NCBI GenBank assembly: GCA_948567375.1
Contig: OX419760.1
Span: 7,998,001 to 8,062,000 of the forward strand
Direction: 5' to 3'
DNA: 64,000 bases
From: Lunularia cruciata
Taxonomy: Eukaryota > Streptophyta > Marchantiopsida > Lunulariales > Lunulariaceae
Shown piece after piece: positions 1 to 12,318 of this stretch; the first letter of the stretch is position 1; every line of letters begins with the position of its first letter. The position numbers and the translations under genes are program-made. The notes under the pieces were generated by a model that saw nothing but the letters and a program-made list of their open reading frames with translations, was not told where the DNA came from and made no database searches.

Positions 1-680
1 ATTTGATCTATTGATTCCATCATGTATAACATCCTCCCAAATGTTACTAAACCAAATTTCATCTCTAGATCATATGTCTAGCTATTGGTATTACAACTTT
101 GCATCCAATGCACATTGTAAAATATATAGACCTTGTCAATGTCATATGGAGAAAGAACCATATGTGTTCTGATATGCAAATTTTTGAAAACCATATGATT
201 TTGACTATTTTTGACCATTTTTGAGAACCATATGCGTAATGATCTGCACATTTTTGAGGCCTAATTTATCCATTTAGGCCACTAAAATTACCTCTAAAGT
301 TGTCAGGCCTATTTTGGTTTCTGCCCTATTAGTAGAAGTGCTCTTTTGGTGATACTTCTACCTGATCTACTTTGTCCATTATATGTACCATCCTTCCAGA
401 TGTCACCAACCTAAATTCTACTTTTAGATCATATGTCTAGCTATCAATTCTAAAGTCTTCAAGCATATTTGATTTCTGGCCTATTAGTAGAAGTATTCTT
501 TTGGTCATATTTCTATTTGATCTATTTAGTCCATCATGTATAACATCTTCCCAAATGTTACCAAACCAAATTTCATCTCTAGATCATATGTCTAGCTATT
601 GGTATTATAACTTTGCACCCAATGCACATTGTAAAATATATAGACCTTGTCAGTGTCATATGGAGAAAGAACCATATGCA
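1..680 (-). repeat. Tandem remnants of LTR-590 ends
   Basis: Three degraded copies of one end of the LTR-590 family lie in tandem, ending near 95, 445 and 609. Each carries the motif atgtctagctat, which also occurs just inside the end of the solo LTR at 18,326-18,918. The pieces ending at 95 and 609 are followed by the same ~75-bp tail with an accatatg motif, so the unit was duplicated together with flanking DNA. The piece ending near 445 is more diverged. The 60-residue open frame at 501-683 lies inside this repeat and has no coding character. The repeat may continue left of the window. Confidence 0.6.
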
Positions 681-695
681 TAATGATATCGGAAC

Positions 696-3600
696 ACAAG
701 AAGCATTGGAGGTGGGAGTTCCAAACATAGTCAAAGAGATGTGGTAAACTCCTCAAATGTCAAGTGGAAGTTCTTGATCAAGGGGGAGGGATGGAGCAAA
801 GCTCTATAGCAATTCCCTCCATGTGAGGAAATTCTAGCTCTATCACACAGTAATACCTCAATAAGGATGCTAGTAAGGTAGTTACATGCGCTCATTGTGA
901 TCCAAATTTTTCTTCCTAAAATCTAGTGATACAAAGTCAATAAATGCAAGGAGTGTTGTACATAGAGGATCTGGCAATAAGTCTAAAGCCAATCAAAGTG
1001 CTATCTAGAAGTCATAAGTACATGAATCCACAACAATGATAGGTTCTAACAAAAGGGACGACCTTGGTATCAAAATCTATTAGCCAAGGGAGGAACACAA
1101 GACCTCATGGTCCTATATGATACAAGTACAATAGCCTCTTGATATATGAGACAAGAATCTTTCATGGCTATGTGTAGAGCTATCTAGAGCTTATACTAGT
1201 TTTTGGTAGCTATTGGAGCATAATGGCCCTAATAAAGTGGAGAAACTAGTGCAAAATGTACTATCAAATGTGCATAACTAGGGCAAGAGTATATTTATAG
1301 GAGTTTAAGTACAGTCAAAATAAGAGCCCCAAGGGATATAGCAATATATTATTATAGAATATATTATTGGTGTATTCTCCATTTGAGGGAGTAAATGAAT
1401 GTGTGCAATAGCATGGACCAAAGTGTTGAAGATGAACAGGCTGCAAAAATAATCCTTCCTAAAGAAGGAGGATGATTGGCTCCATGACTCAAAGTCCAAA
1501 AGAGTCTCACAGTGCATATGAAATCTCCTCATGTAATTGTGAATAAAATGTCTCATTTTCTATGATCAGCTCCTATTTCATTTATCCCAATATGATTTGT
1601 CCTTTGTCCCCTAAGTTGAGTGGGTAATTCCCTATAGTTTTGATTCCCATGATTTTTTGCAGCCCATTGGTATCAATAAGCAAATTTAGATCACCCTAAA
1701 AATGCACTTGATTTCTAAGGCACTTGGAATGCAAGTCTTCTCATACAACTAATCCTTAAACATGCTAATCCCTAAAAGTGCTATTAATGTGACCTCAATT
1801 TCCCTAGGTCACATGCAAATCTTTATCAATTATTGAGTCTTTTGTTGCATAATGAACACCATCACCCATGTGTAATCTTATGGTGTGAATTCTATCTATT
1901 GTTCTATTCCTTGAGCTTGAAGAACCAAATCAATCTTCAAATTTCAATTTTCACCTTTCTTGATATTATGGTTCCATTGTAGTGTTTAGTTTCCTTAGTG
2001 AGTTAACAAGAATGTTAGAGTTGTTTATCTATGTAATATTCTAGATTATATGGTATATCCATTTTCATTTGAGCAATCTATGTATATTCAAGTGATTGGC
2101 TACATAGATTATGATCTTATCCTCTTCCAATGATTTTATGTATAAAGTGGTGGAGGTTCCACAAGAGCAATGTGTTTTAGTCTTTCAAGTTCAAGTGGGA
2201 ATAGAGTGCAAAAGGTAGGGCATCCAAGAGTGGTAGCAAAGTGTGAGAGCTAGAGCATTTGAGGGTGAGATGACTGAGAGATGTTATGTGCTCCCAAACT
2301 ACCTCTCCCAAAACCCTTTTCTCATTAGGCTTTAAATTTTCCATTATGATTACTTTTGGGATTGGAAGGTAGCTTATTTTGATTTTTCATTTATTATCTA
2401 GATAATAGAGAATCTGGATCCTATTATCCTTCTTATGCTTACTTATGTGTAAGTTTTGGAATTAAACATTTTAATTAAACATCCTTTTTTTAGAAGTATA
2501 TGTACTAAAAATCTTACTCAAGGCTTTGGATGTGGACTTTGGAAGTCCATGTGTTGCAATTGTCCAAAGTATAAAGAATTGATTCTCACCAAGTTAGGAC
2601 TAGGGTTTGCATGCTTGAGAACTTTCTAGAAGGCCATTAGGAAGAAAAGCCAGCAATTAGAGAGAAGCAAAAATGCTACAATTTGTAGACAACAAATGTG
2701 AGATATGATGGAGTAATTCTTTCCTACAATATGATTGATCAAATCCATTGGGTCTAATTTTTATCCATTGCACAGTTTGGAGGATTTCAAGAGTTTCATA
2801 ATAGATTTTTGTAGTTTTTTTGTGGATTGGAGATAACAAAAAATGCTAGTTGTGTTGCATTCAAGAAATGCTATATTTGAGTCAAGTTTGAACATAATGT
2901 GATTGATTGAAGTTGGAGTAATCAAAAGCAAGGTCTGTTGGGTAGAGATTACAATTAAGTTTAGGGGTTTGATCTCATTTTTGTTTGGATAAGCTTATGA
3001 AAATTCCAAGCATTGTTGGTAGTTAAGGTTTGTACCTTTTTGTCAAATTTATGTGTGAACTACTCAAGTAAGGAATTCAAGGTATTGGATCAAGTACTTA
3101 TGTGTCTATAAAATTCAAATATAAGCTCAGTTTTAGAATTGATTCATCTTTAGGGATTTTTTAGGTCAAATATCAAATTTCACAAAGAGTTAGACAATTG
3201 CACTTTCAACTATTGTGTAAAATCTGGTTTGATTAGGGTTTACAAGTAGTGAGATATCATACATCAAATTTTCATTGAATCATTATCATATATGCAAACA
3301 ACTTTTACTATTCATACTTGCAATTGATCAAAAATTTTCCTCTTTAGAATCATGATTGAAATAATTTCACCTTTTTGGAGTGCTCTTAATACTAAGTTAA
3401 AGTCATGAGCCAAAACTTTGGCAAAAGTTTTCCAAGAACTAGGATTGGAATCTTGATTAGGGTTGAGCTACAAACATTAGACTAAGGTCAAGAGATTGTC
3501 ATGAGTGTTTTAATAGTCAATTGGAGGTTGATATATATTATTGGAAAGCACATCTTGTAAGCTTTTCATTGAGTCATAGAACATCTAAATCAAAGCTATA

Positions 3601-4490
3601 GAGAAGAAGTTATCTTAATATGAGTTTTGTAGTTATTTCACACCAAAAAAGTAGAATTTCCCCATTTGGAGCAAAGGTTGAAGAGGAGATCTTTACCACA
3701 CCAAGATGCATTGATATAATTATGTACTAGAAACACAAAGAGTTTTTGTTAATATAATAGTGTTTGGATCCTCTTCATGCTTTATGCCCAATTGGCTTGG
3801 ATTTGTATATGTGTGGTGCAATCAGATTTCCTTTCTTAGGTGTGTTGTTTATTTTTCCTTGGTGATGTTGGAAGTAATGACCAACAAGCCAAGAGTGTAT
3901 GTTGTGATAGTAATTAGGTTTTATTTTTTCTACCTAATAAAAAAGGAAGTTTGGGAGATGATGTAGAAGTTCTTGATGATAGAGATTACAAGTGTGTATA
4001 TTCATCCATGGTAGGTTTAGCTTTGATTTCTTACGTATAGACCCTGCAACTAGACACCCATTGTGTTCCATGTGAAAGTAAAGAATAGTTCTATAGAATG
4101 TTCTTTGTACTAAATCTTGATCTTGCTCAAGACTAAGTACATGGTGATTAATTAATGAAATGATGAACTAATTTCTCATCCTATACTTATTTCTCCTTAT
4201 TTGAAGTAATTCCTACCCATTCAAATCTTGAATAAACAAGGCTACTTGTGCAATTTATTTTCACTTTACTGATGGATTTTCTTTTCGATAAGGAAGCAAT
4301 TGCCAGTCCTTGCCATTCATTTCACTATAAATAAATCTGGAAGTTATTCCCTAAGTTTGTAAATAATATTTTCATAAATTGTTGCTATGCCAACTAATAC
4401 TAATTGCATGTTGGTTTATATTAAGCATTAGGGTGTTGTTTAGTCTTTTTTCCATCTTGGGCTATGGATAAATCTTTGTGCCAAATGTGT
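696..4490. other. Intergenic, no gene recognised
   Basis: AT-rich sequence with stops in all frames. The longest open frames are under 90 codons and lack any recognisable motif. I see no LTR ends, RNA gene or exon-like segment. It is probably old, fully decayed repeat DNA. Confidence 0.5.
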
Positions 4491-4499
4491 AATTGTTTG

Positions 4500-4855
4500 T
4501 TGCTTCTTTGTGGCTCTAGGAATGTGTATTACTTCGTCCAAAGATTTTATTTGCAATTGATGGCATAGTTTGTGCATGATTTTAATAGTGACCAAATGGA
4601 AGATAGGAAGTCCTCAGAATGAACTACTATCTCAACATCAAAATTTGGATTACACAAAGTTTTAACTATTGGCATATTGTCTTGTGCCAGTAGTCTAAAT
4701 TTTGTGTAATCCAAAATTTTCATGCTGAGATAGTAGTTCATCTTGAGGACTTCCTATCTTCCAATTAGTCACTATTAAATTCATGCAAAAACTATGCCAT
4801 CACCGCAAATACAATCCTTGGACCAAGTTATACATTGTGACTAGTCTAGCAACTA
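4500..4855. repeat. Long imperfect inverted repeat (hairpin)
   Basis: Two arms of about 150 bp, roughly 4,515-4,668 and 4,692-4,840, are reverse complements with a few mismatches and a ~25-nt loop. The pair gatggcatagtttgtgcat (left arm) and atgcaaaaactatgccatc (right arm) shows the match. The arms share the core gaagataggaagtcctca. A transcript would form a long hairpin. It could be a foldback transposon remnant, a young MIRNA-like or siRNA hairpin locus, or a chance inverted duplication. The short minus-strand open frame across it is a by-product of the palindrome. Confidence 0.8.
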
Positions 4856-5309
4856 GGAGAACCAGATTCTAGCATGTTAGAAAGATGGCATACTTGTCTT
4901 TATTTCTCTATCTTCATGTAAGGAAACAGAAGATTGAAGATGCTAGTGTAAGTTCACTTGTGATTGGAAATCTTAGCACCATAGGAGGAAGTTTGTGAAA
5001 TCCATATCTTAAGTGCTTAGTATTTCTGTGAACTTGTACACTTTGGAAGTAAAGCAAGAGAGAGGGCAATATGGGAGGAGAAAACCAAAGAACTGAGACA
5101 TGAGAAGAATTTCTTACTTTCTAATTATACATGAGTATTACACATCAATACAAGATTCTCTTTGATTTATTTAGGGCTCTAATTGGTTGCTTTTGTAGGA
5201 GAGGAATAAGTTGAAATATTATTACTCTAATCTATATTTTTTTATTGGGATCTAATTATAAAATTATAGAAATAATAAATAGAAAGTATGAGGGTTCATA
5301 ATTTTGTGG

Positions 5310-6916
5310 AGTTTTGAGAGTGAGTGTTTTCTTTAGTAATAGGAAACATGAGTGGATCTTGGTTATGGAGGTATGAGGAAATCTAGGATGGATCATCCAC
5401 TATTATTAGTGTTATTTTTGTGCTAGCTATTGTTTCACTTCCTAGTCTAAGCAATGTGAGGTAGACCATATTTAGTGTGTTTTAAACTCTTTATCATGGA
5501 AGCTAAGGGGTAAAGACCCATGTGTGAAAGATGCATAAGGGCTATGATTGGATTACTTCGAATGTTGACTTGAGGTGGATGATATTCAAGATCTTATACA
5601 TTATATCACTTTCTTTGTTGAGAAATTGCCAATCAAAGTGTAGAGATAGTTAGCACCCTAGGCAAGTTATATTCTAGGGTTACTTGGGAGTAGTTTTCTA
5701 TATGCATGCTTATTCCATCTACTTCATTATGCATTCAATGAGCTAGATAGGATTTTCACTCACCACTTCAGTATTTTGCACATGATCTCTTGGATGAGAT
5801 AGTATTGCTTTTTCTTCTTTACTCTTATGATGGATTTTTTATTATACTAGAGGATACTTTGCAAGGTAGAGAAAGAGGTGGTTGCTAGACTTTTTAGATT
5901 CAAGGCAAAGGATTGTGATGTCTTAGAAGAAAAGTTTTTTTCATAGGCTTTATCCCTTGTTAGGAGAAGTGACATTAGACGTTTTAGAATATCAATCTAA
6001 TGACCTGTTATGTCTTGATAAATTACTTTCTGCTCATGCATTGTTCACAAATCCTTTTCTCTGTTTTAGGGACTTTAGGATAATTTTGGTGCATCTTAAA
6101 GATTAGTTTTAGGTAAATGATCCATTTAATGGTTTTATGAAGTTATTCCAAGTGGTTTTGGTAGCAACAAAGAAGGAACTCCTATGTCAATTTGCTAAGT
6201 CTTAGGTGCTAGGTGAACTATATAGAGAACATTAAACCAATTGCTATTGGGTGGTCTTATCACTCCTTATTAGATATAACATTATCTTTTAAAATTGTTC
6301 TTATTTTTAGTAGGACCTTAGTAACATCCATGTAGTTAGATACTACATAGGAGGTTGTAAGACTATATCTCTTTTCATTATATCACTCTTAAACATCTAC
6401 CTAAATTGGGCTATCATGTAACACTTGTTGAAAACACTTTTAAGAACACTTTTGTGTGTCTATCTTTAGAGAGCTTAGAGAGACTAGTGGATCCTTGGAG
6501 TGAAAATAAGGGCTAGGGATTTTACCACACATTATTTAGATGCATCTCTTGCAAATGATATCCTTCACATGAATGACATTTCTCTACCAAGAGATACACA
6601 GATGGCACTTGATATAATCTCCTTGAGTATTGGTTGCTTGTCAACCAACCTACATACTTTGCATAGTTCTTCCTTCTCCAACCCTTCTATTATGTGTAAG
6701 AGCATTAAGAAGATTATAAGATTTTTAGTGGTGATATCATTGAACCTAGGAATTTTAAGAATGTGACATGAGACTTAAAACATAGACACATATATCTACC
6801 AATTTCATATGGAGAGGTAGGGCTATTATACATGGAACATGTGGCACTTCTAGCATTTCTGTCTAGTTTAACATCCTCAATACTTTTTCTTTCCTACTAT
6901 TTTATGGTTTTTGATA
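5310..6916 (+). pseudogene. R2-like retrotransposon copy A, 5' part
   Basis: This piece aligns colinearly with the better copy at 24.2-26.3 kb. The zinc-finger stretch (ggggtaaagacccatgtg near 5,505) matches 24,330. The RT start (accaattgctattggg near 6,237) matches 25,275. The block near 6,550-6,650 matches 25,995-26,090. The RT core equivalent to about 25,530-25,990 is deleted. It is full of stops and depleted in CG. Near 6,600 it keeps CAG where the 24-kb copy has a TAG stop. The piece ends exactly at the Ty3 insertion at 6,917 and resumes at 17,892. Confidence 0.8.
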
Positions 6917-7441
6917 TGTCATGCATATATACATCACTACATAACATACATTGCTATCAACATCATACACTATAGAAGCAAAACTCACACATAAGTCATA
7001 CATGAACTCTAATGCCACAATAATCAGATCATTTACAACTCAAATCATTTCAATACTTGATCTGATCCTCAACAATTTTCCAACAATAGGGCAGTGATTA
7101 CAATCAAGCCACACCCACTCTAGCTAAGAGACTCCAGGTGACACATGCTGGCTTTCTGTCCACTCTAGCCAAGAACTTGAAGACTCAACATCAGAGGAGT
7201 GAGCTCTTTGGAACTGCACTTTCAGGGTATACTCTTGATTTCAACCTGGGTCTCATCCCAATGGTCCCGATGGTGTGGATGGTGCAAGTGATAGTAGGCC
7301 CCACCATGGAGTAAGTACCCCAAACACAAAATCTGACTGTCAAAAAGTAATTTATGAGTAATTGTCAGAATGCCTCTAACTACTATCACTCGAACTCTAG
7401 TGTTTGAGCAATCTAAATGCAACACTACAAATGGCATGACA
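6917..7441 (-). repeat. 3' LTR of the Ty3-methyltransferase element
   Basis: This 525-bp repeat is bounded by TGTCATGC and GCATGACA. Positions 7,013-7,441 are clearly similar to 17,444-17,891. Both copies include a ccacaccc..ctctagctaagagactcca block and end in atggcatgaca. The outer ~95 bp (6,917-7,012) is absent from the 5' LTR but repeated at 7,444-7,560. Confidence 0.75.
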
Positions 7442-7443
7442 AC

Positions 7444-7560
7444 TGTCATATGTATATACTTCACTACACAACATAAATCATTGTCAACATCATACACTAT
7501 AGAAGCACAACTCACACATAAGTCATACATGAACTCTAAAGTGCCACAATTGCTCCACTA
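7444..7560 (-). repeat. Duplicated partial LTR end
   Basis: This ~115-bp stretch inside the element repeats the outermost part of the 3' LTR (6,917-7,015). Both contain catacactatagaagca and tcatacatgaactctaa. A partial LTR end therefore sits head-to-tail against the full 3' LTR, perhaps from recombination or template switching. It overlaps two short open frames with no coding content. Confidence 0.65.
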
Positions 7561-7699
7561 GCTGGTGGTTAGGTCCCCCTAACTCCAGAGCCATCTACTC
7601 TAAGTAAATGGTATACCCTATGATAGGCAAAGATCAGGAGGCTGGGTGCTATGGAGCCTCATCGTTAGTCGCCTATCGCAAATCTATACCATATAAATG

Positions 7700-8102
7700 A
7701 TGAACTAGCTATAGGTCAAGTACATCTAGGACATAACCACTATCCTTGAGGAACCACCATGAGAGGAGGGATCATACATGCCATATGCCATCCTCTTGAA
7801 CAACTATCACACACTAATATAGTAGCAGCTCCATTGGAAGAGCCGCATAACATACACTTCAAGCCTACCCGTACAAGTGCCAAGCTTGGGTCCATAGTAC
7901 CATCAATGTTTGGGAGATGGCATGGCACACAATTGTGCCCATGATCCTTCCAAACAACACCATCATGTCCTTCCAACACTAAGACTCCAAAAGGCAAAAC
8001 TTCATGCATTCTCAAGATAGTGCGGCCTGTCAAAACATCAAGTGTTGTCAATGCTGTCTGCTGTAGATATACATAGTTACCTGGATGAAATTGATGGATC
8101 AA
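7700..8102 (-). pseudogene. Integrase C-terminal region with PHD finger
   Basis: The frame starting at 8,102 reads FHPGNYVYL and then VLPFGVLVLEGHDG, an integrase C-terminal segment. It is followed by a full C4HC3 PHD pattern: CMLC, CDSC, GWHMAC and, after one in-frame stop near 7,744, WLCPRC. PHD fingers read histone H3 tails. In this position one could act like the chromodomain of chromoviruses and steer integration to particular chromatin. The cysteines and histidine are intact. Only the stop in the linker breaks the domain. Confidence 0.75.
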
Positions 8103-8920
8103 GGGTCTATAACCTCCTCCTCAAATACAAGCATAGCATAAGGTATCCTTATGCTGAGCAATCGGCAAGTTCTCAAAGGCCATTGGCATCACTCTTTGAA
8201 AGATCTCTGCCCACTGAGAACATGCGCTCATCCATACATCTGGATCATCCAAGTCCAAAACTATAGTAGCATCTTGACAAATGGCTGCAGGTAAATCTGG
8301 ATCTCGCCCATAGAATAGAAAGTAAGGAGAGAAGGATGCTAAGGAGGCTTGCCCGCTGAACCAATAGCCCATGGCCAACCAAAGTAACTAGAGATCCCAA
8401 TCTCCTAAGTGGCTTCTCTGCAACTATACTTTTGCAATCCTCTCTTCACCATTTGAACCACTCTCTTTGCTATGCCATCTGCCTTAGGGTGATCTTGGGA
8501 GGTAGTACGATGATCAATCAAAGCCTTGTCACACAAGACCTGAAACTCTCTCAAGAACTATGTACCCTGATCAGTCAAAACCTCAGCTGGTGCACCAAAA
8601 TGTTTGAGAACCTGATCCAAGAACAAGTAAGCCGTCCCTTCACTAGACTTGTTAGGAAGTGCCACCAACTCAATCCACTTGGAGAAGTGCTCCACCATCA
8701 CCAAAACATATTGATGATGTCTCATGGTCAACAATAAAGGTCTAGCAAAGTCTAAACTCCAATGGTAACCCAATTTCATAATTGTTAATGGGTGTAAATG
8801 TGGCATAGGAGCATTGAATGATGCTCTAACTCAGTCACAAGCCACACATTTGGAAACAAATTGTTGTACCTTGGTCTACATACCGTGCCACCAATAATGA
8901 CTCTATGATACCCATATTTT
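8100..8920 (-). pseudogene. Integrase catalytic core remnant
   Basis: Minus-strand translation gives YWWHGM, then FVSKCVACD (zinc-binding region), LGYHWSLDFARPL (first Asp), FSKWIELVALPNKSS and VLTDQGT (second Asp). The third catalytic position reads ADGIAKRVVQ, where Lys replaces the expected Glu. Stops and frameshifts interrupt it several times. The roughly 27 residues expected before YWW are missing because of the insertion at ~8,920. RNase H lies on the far side of that insertion and the PHD region follows directly. Confidence 0.8.
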
Positions 8921-10500
8921 TTGTTTTGTTAAAGTTTTGAAGAAGAAGTGTATTGAGGAAGCCAAATTACAAAGGAAAGAATGGACTTAGGTGTCTTTAG
9001 AGTAAACCCAAAGAATTTGACCTTGAGCCGGGAATCAAAAGTACCCAAATGGGGTTACAAAAAGACAAATCCAAAGAAGTGCATCTTCATAATGGGAAGA
9101 AAAGGCCAATATGAAGATGATGTACAACCTCTCTACATGTTAGGCCAATCAAGAACATACACTTCAAGAAATGGCAAAGGTAGGAGAAGAGTACCTTGAC
9201 AATGACACAAAACCAACATGCAAAAGAAATGGGAGTCAATTTGAAATCAACTAAAGAATGACTGCACTTTGAGGTACTATAAAATTGCTATTGTGAAGAG
9301 GGAAATCAAACATGTCAAGTAGATACCCTATTCCTTGGAGTAGTTGTCTTGTAGTAATGCGCATCAAGAAGCCAATTGAGAGTGAAATTTTCCAAAGTCC
9401 AGAAGGGGTTAGAGTGTCACATCCAAGAGAGGGGATAATCTTCCAGTGCCAAAGAACTAGTAAGAAGATCATGGCAAAGAAGACTAAGAACGCACTTGCA
9501 ATGAGGAGTTTTGCAATTTGGCGATTAGATGTCATAGCTAGGATCAAAGTCTTGAATAGACTTTGGATCACATTCCTAGTATGGAACTGGAATGTCAGTT
9601 TTCCAAGCGTCATGGCAAAGATAGTTGCCAGTAATTGTGAGGAAGACCCCAAAGTTATGGAGAAGAGAGGAAAATCCGGCTCAATGGATTGAGTCAGATT
9701 GGAAGTTAGTATTGAGGAGGAAGTAGGAGAGGCAACTGGGGTTACTTTCTATAGGAAGTGCGATGTTGCAAAAGAGGCTACAGAAATTCAAAATTTGTTC
9801 TTTGCTCCACGGACCAACCATGGCTACAAAGTGGAGTCCTATAAAGACCCGATTAAGCGGAGCATTATGGGAGTGCTCATGGCCATGTTCAAGCCCAAGC
9901 AAACAACATACATGAACATGCAATAGGCGGTCTTCTTCCATAAGATGTTTGCAGGAGTGAAAGTGAACTAGGCAAAGTGTTTCCATTAAAGAATACGGTA
10001 GATGATTGTCAATTGGAGAACCAATTTTCCACCACACTACCTCACATTGTTTGTAGTGCACTTCTACTTTGGATTAAATCTATTGACAATGGAGGAGAGG
10101 CAACATATGGTTTTGCATTTCCATCCCAATCTTTGACTAGAAGTGGACAAAGAGGAGCAATGATACATTTTACAACTGCAAGCTAGTGACGACCATTTCA
10201 TCAGAACAGGACAAACGGAGATAGTGGAAGGACAAAGTCCAAAGACAAAGAAGCGGACTAAAACCAAAGAGGCAGCCTTACCCTAGCCACAACACAAGAC
10301 CCAAAGACTGAATCCGTGAGGTAAGAAGGTGGTGAAGGATGAGACTTTGGAGACAAAGTCTAAAGGAGAGACAAAGTCAAGAAGAGGAGACTCCAAAGAA
10401 GCTGAACTCACATTACAGAGTGAGGAGTCCGGGAGTGAGAGTGAAGGTGAAGAGGAGGTCCAAAAATCAATGTAGATAGAAGAAGATGAGGTGTTCCATG
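8920..10500 (+). mobile_element. Nested gag-like/coiled-coil element, copy 1
   Basis: A ~1.6-kb plus-strand segment separates the RNase H and integrase regions of the minus-strand Ty3 element. It is colinear with 51,350-52,930. For example, cacttcaagaaatggc occurs at both 9,160 and 51,600, and gagtccgg.agtgagagtga at both 10,425 and 52,860. Compared with that copy it is truncated at its 3' side, lacking the long coiled-coil part. Exact ends and a target duplication could not be fixed. Confidence 0.65.
9471..10490 (+). pseudogene. Gag-like ORF, decayed
   Basis: The frame beginning MAKKTKNALAMRSFAIWRLD resembles MAKKVTNALAVQSFAIHRLD at 51,908. It continues through EEEVGEATGVTFYRKC, NLFFAPRT and IMGVLMAMFKP, each matched in the second copy. 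One frameshift or stop near 9,690 and several later stops break it. Past 10,300 the coding turns Lys/Glu-rich. The family is not one I can name. The position and repetition suggest a structural (gag-like) protein of a non-autonomous element. Confidence 0.55.
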
Positions 10501-10839
10501 TAGCAATTGGTGTATACTTTCACTCTACCATCCTCCCATACACGCAAAAGGTGTTTTCTCTCCAATCTGAACCGCCTAGCTTGCTAAAGGACATAATCTC
10601 TTTCCTTGGCCCTAATTTTGCCACCCACAACACTAGTGCAACAATAGTCCATCACTAAGACATCATAATGAATGTCTCACTGAACTATACCACTATCTCC
10701 ACTCTTTGGATCTGTGACCTCAATAACTCCTCATGTATGTGATGAGAGAGATACCACCAAAGTCTCAAAAAATATACACAAAAAGGTAGATGCATGCCAA
10801 CCTGGCACCATCTCCTCATCTAAGTCACCATGCTAATGT

Positions 10840-11355
10840 GCTCTGGTCTGATCTTGCTGGTTGGGACATGGGTTTCTACTCAGCCCATCTGCATCACGGT
10901 TCACCACTCCATGTCTATGAATAACCGTGAAATTATACTCCTATAAAATCAGAGCCCATTGTCCAAGCTTCCCTAAAAGCTTTTCGGACTCCATCAACCA
11001 CTTCAATGGCTGATGATCAATGATGAGAGTAAAGGGGTTACCAAATAGGTAACATCAAAAATGTGCTACTACCCAAATTTCTGCCAAGCACTCTCTCTCA
11101 TATGGACTATACTTTGCCTCCACTGAATTGTTAGAGCAACTAGCATAGGCCACCATAACTCCTTCCCCTCAGCATCATGTTGGGTGAGCACTATTCCAAG
11201 CCCCAACACACTCAACTCTGTGTGAACTTGAAATGGTCATCCTCTAATCGATCTCCTTAAAATAGGAGCATATATCAACCTCTCTTTGAGCTCTACAAAA
11301 GCTCTCTCTTGCTCATCTCCCCAACATCACTCATATGTAAGCTTGGTTAGCTTTG
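10840..11355 (-). pseudogene. Ty3 RNase H remnant
   Basis: Between the RT fragment and the nested insertion, the minus strand ends in EYNFTVIHRHGVVNRDADGLSR, the usual C-terminal end of Ty3 RNase H (x-HRxGxxNxxADxLSR). The rest is too broken to follow codon by codon. A connecting stretch, LLRVWEDGRVKV, lies just left of it near 10,520-10,560. Confidence 0.65.
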
Positions 11356-12318
11356 TCAAGGCCTTGGCAATGGCACTAAATCATCTAACATAGTGACTAT
11401 AGAAGTTTTCCAACCCAAGGAATGCTCACACTGTGCTAACATCCATAGGTTGAGGAATACATGCAATAGCCTCCACCTTGGTATGTTGAACACCAAGTCC
11501 TCCAGGGTAGATAGTGTGACCCAAATACTCAACCTTCTTGTGGAAGAACCTACATTTCCCAAGATGCAATTTGAGTCCATGAAATCTCAACCTCTCAAAC
11601 ACCTCCAACAATTGTCTCTCATGGTCCTCCACAGTAGTGCTATAGACCAAAACATCATCAATATAGCACCAAGCAAAATCCAATCCAGCTAGGATATTTT
11701 CCATGACCCTTTGGAGCTTAGCAAGAGCCTTCTTAACCCAAATGGTAAGAACTTCCATTGATATAACACATCCTTGCCGTGAGGATCAATAGTCCATAGT
11801 GCTGACTTGGACTTATCCTCCTCCCTGATCAGCAACTGATGATATCCTACTCAAAGATCCAAAGTACTAAAGACCTCTACATGCCCAATTGCATCAAAGA
11901 TCTCCTCTAGTGTAGGCATGGCATACCAATCAGCCCTAGCTTGTTGGTTGATAGGACGGAAATGTTCACACATCCTCCTATTTGTGTAATTACCATGCAT
12001 ATCCTTCTTGGTCAACATCACTATCATTGATGCATAATCTCCATGTGAAATCTCTACTAAACCAACCTCAAAAAAGTCACTACTCCGGCTTTGAATCAAT
12101 GTCCTCTCCATATCACTATATCAATAAGGACATCAAAAAATTGGTGTATTGCTAGTATGCTCAACTTGTATACTAGGTCCCTTTAAAGCACCCAAATCCT
12201 TCATATTGAAGGCAAAACAACTTGTGTAGCTCCTCAAGAACCTCCAAACCCTTTGTCTTTCCTCTCCTATAAGCTTGGGTCCAAGATTTGGCTTCCAAGT
12301 ATCCTCTATAACTATCAT
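11356..12318 (-). pseudogene. Ty3 reverse transcriptase remnant
   Basis: The minus-strand pieces join in order. GPKLIGEERQRVWRFLRSY and CFAFNMKDLGAL form the N-terminal approach. EHFRPINQQARADWYAMPTL and FSTLDL carry the first catalytic Asp region. CYIDDVLVYSTTVEDHERQL is the YxDD box. YLGHTIYPGG follows in the connection. The catalytic YIDD is intact, but frameshifts and stops separate the pieces near 12,120 and 11,780. In a live element this would copy RNA to DNA in the capsid. The methyltransferase domain lies immediately upstream. Confidence 0.85.

Noticed and set aside
4547-4741. 64-codon minus-strand open frame
   Set aside because: It spans the loop and both arms of the inverted repeat, so its openness follows from the palindrome rather than coding.
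8558-8806. Independent small gene with integrase-like sequence
   Set aside because: It is the core of the Ty3 integrase on the minus strand, continuous with neighbouring pieces once stops are ignored.
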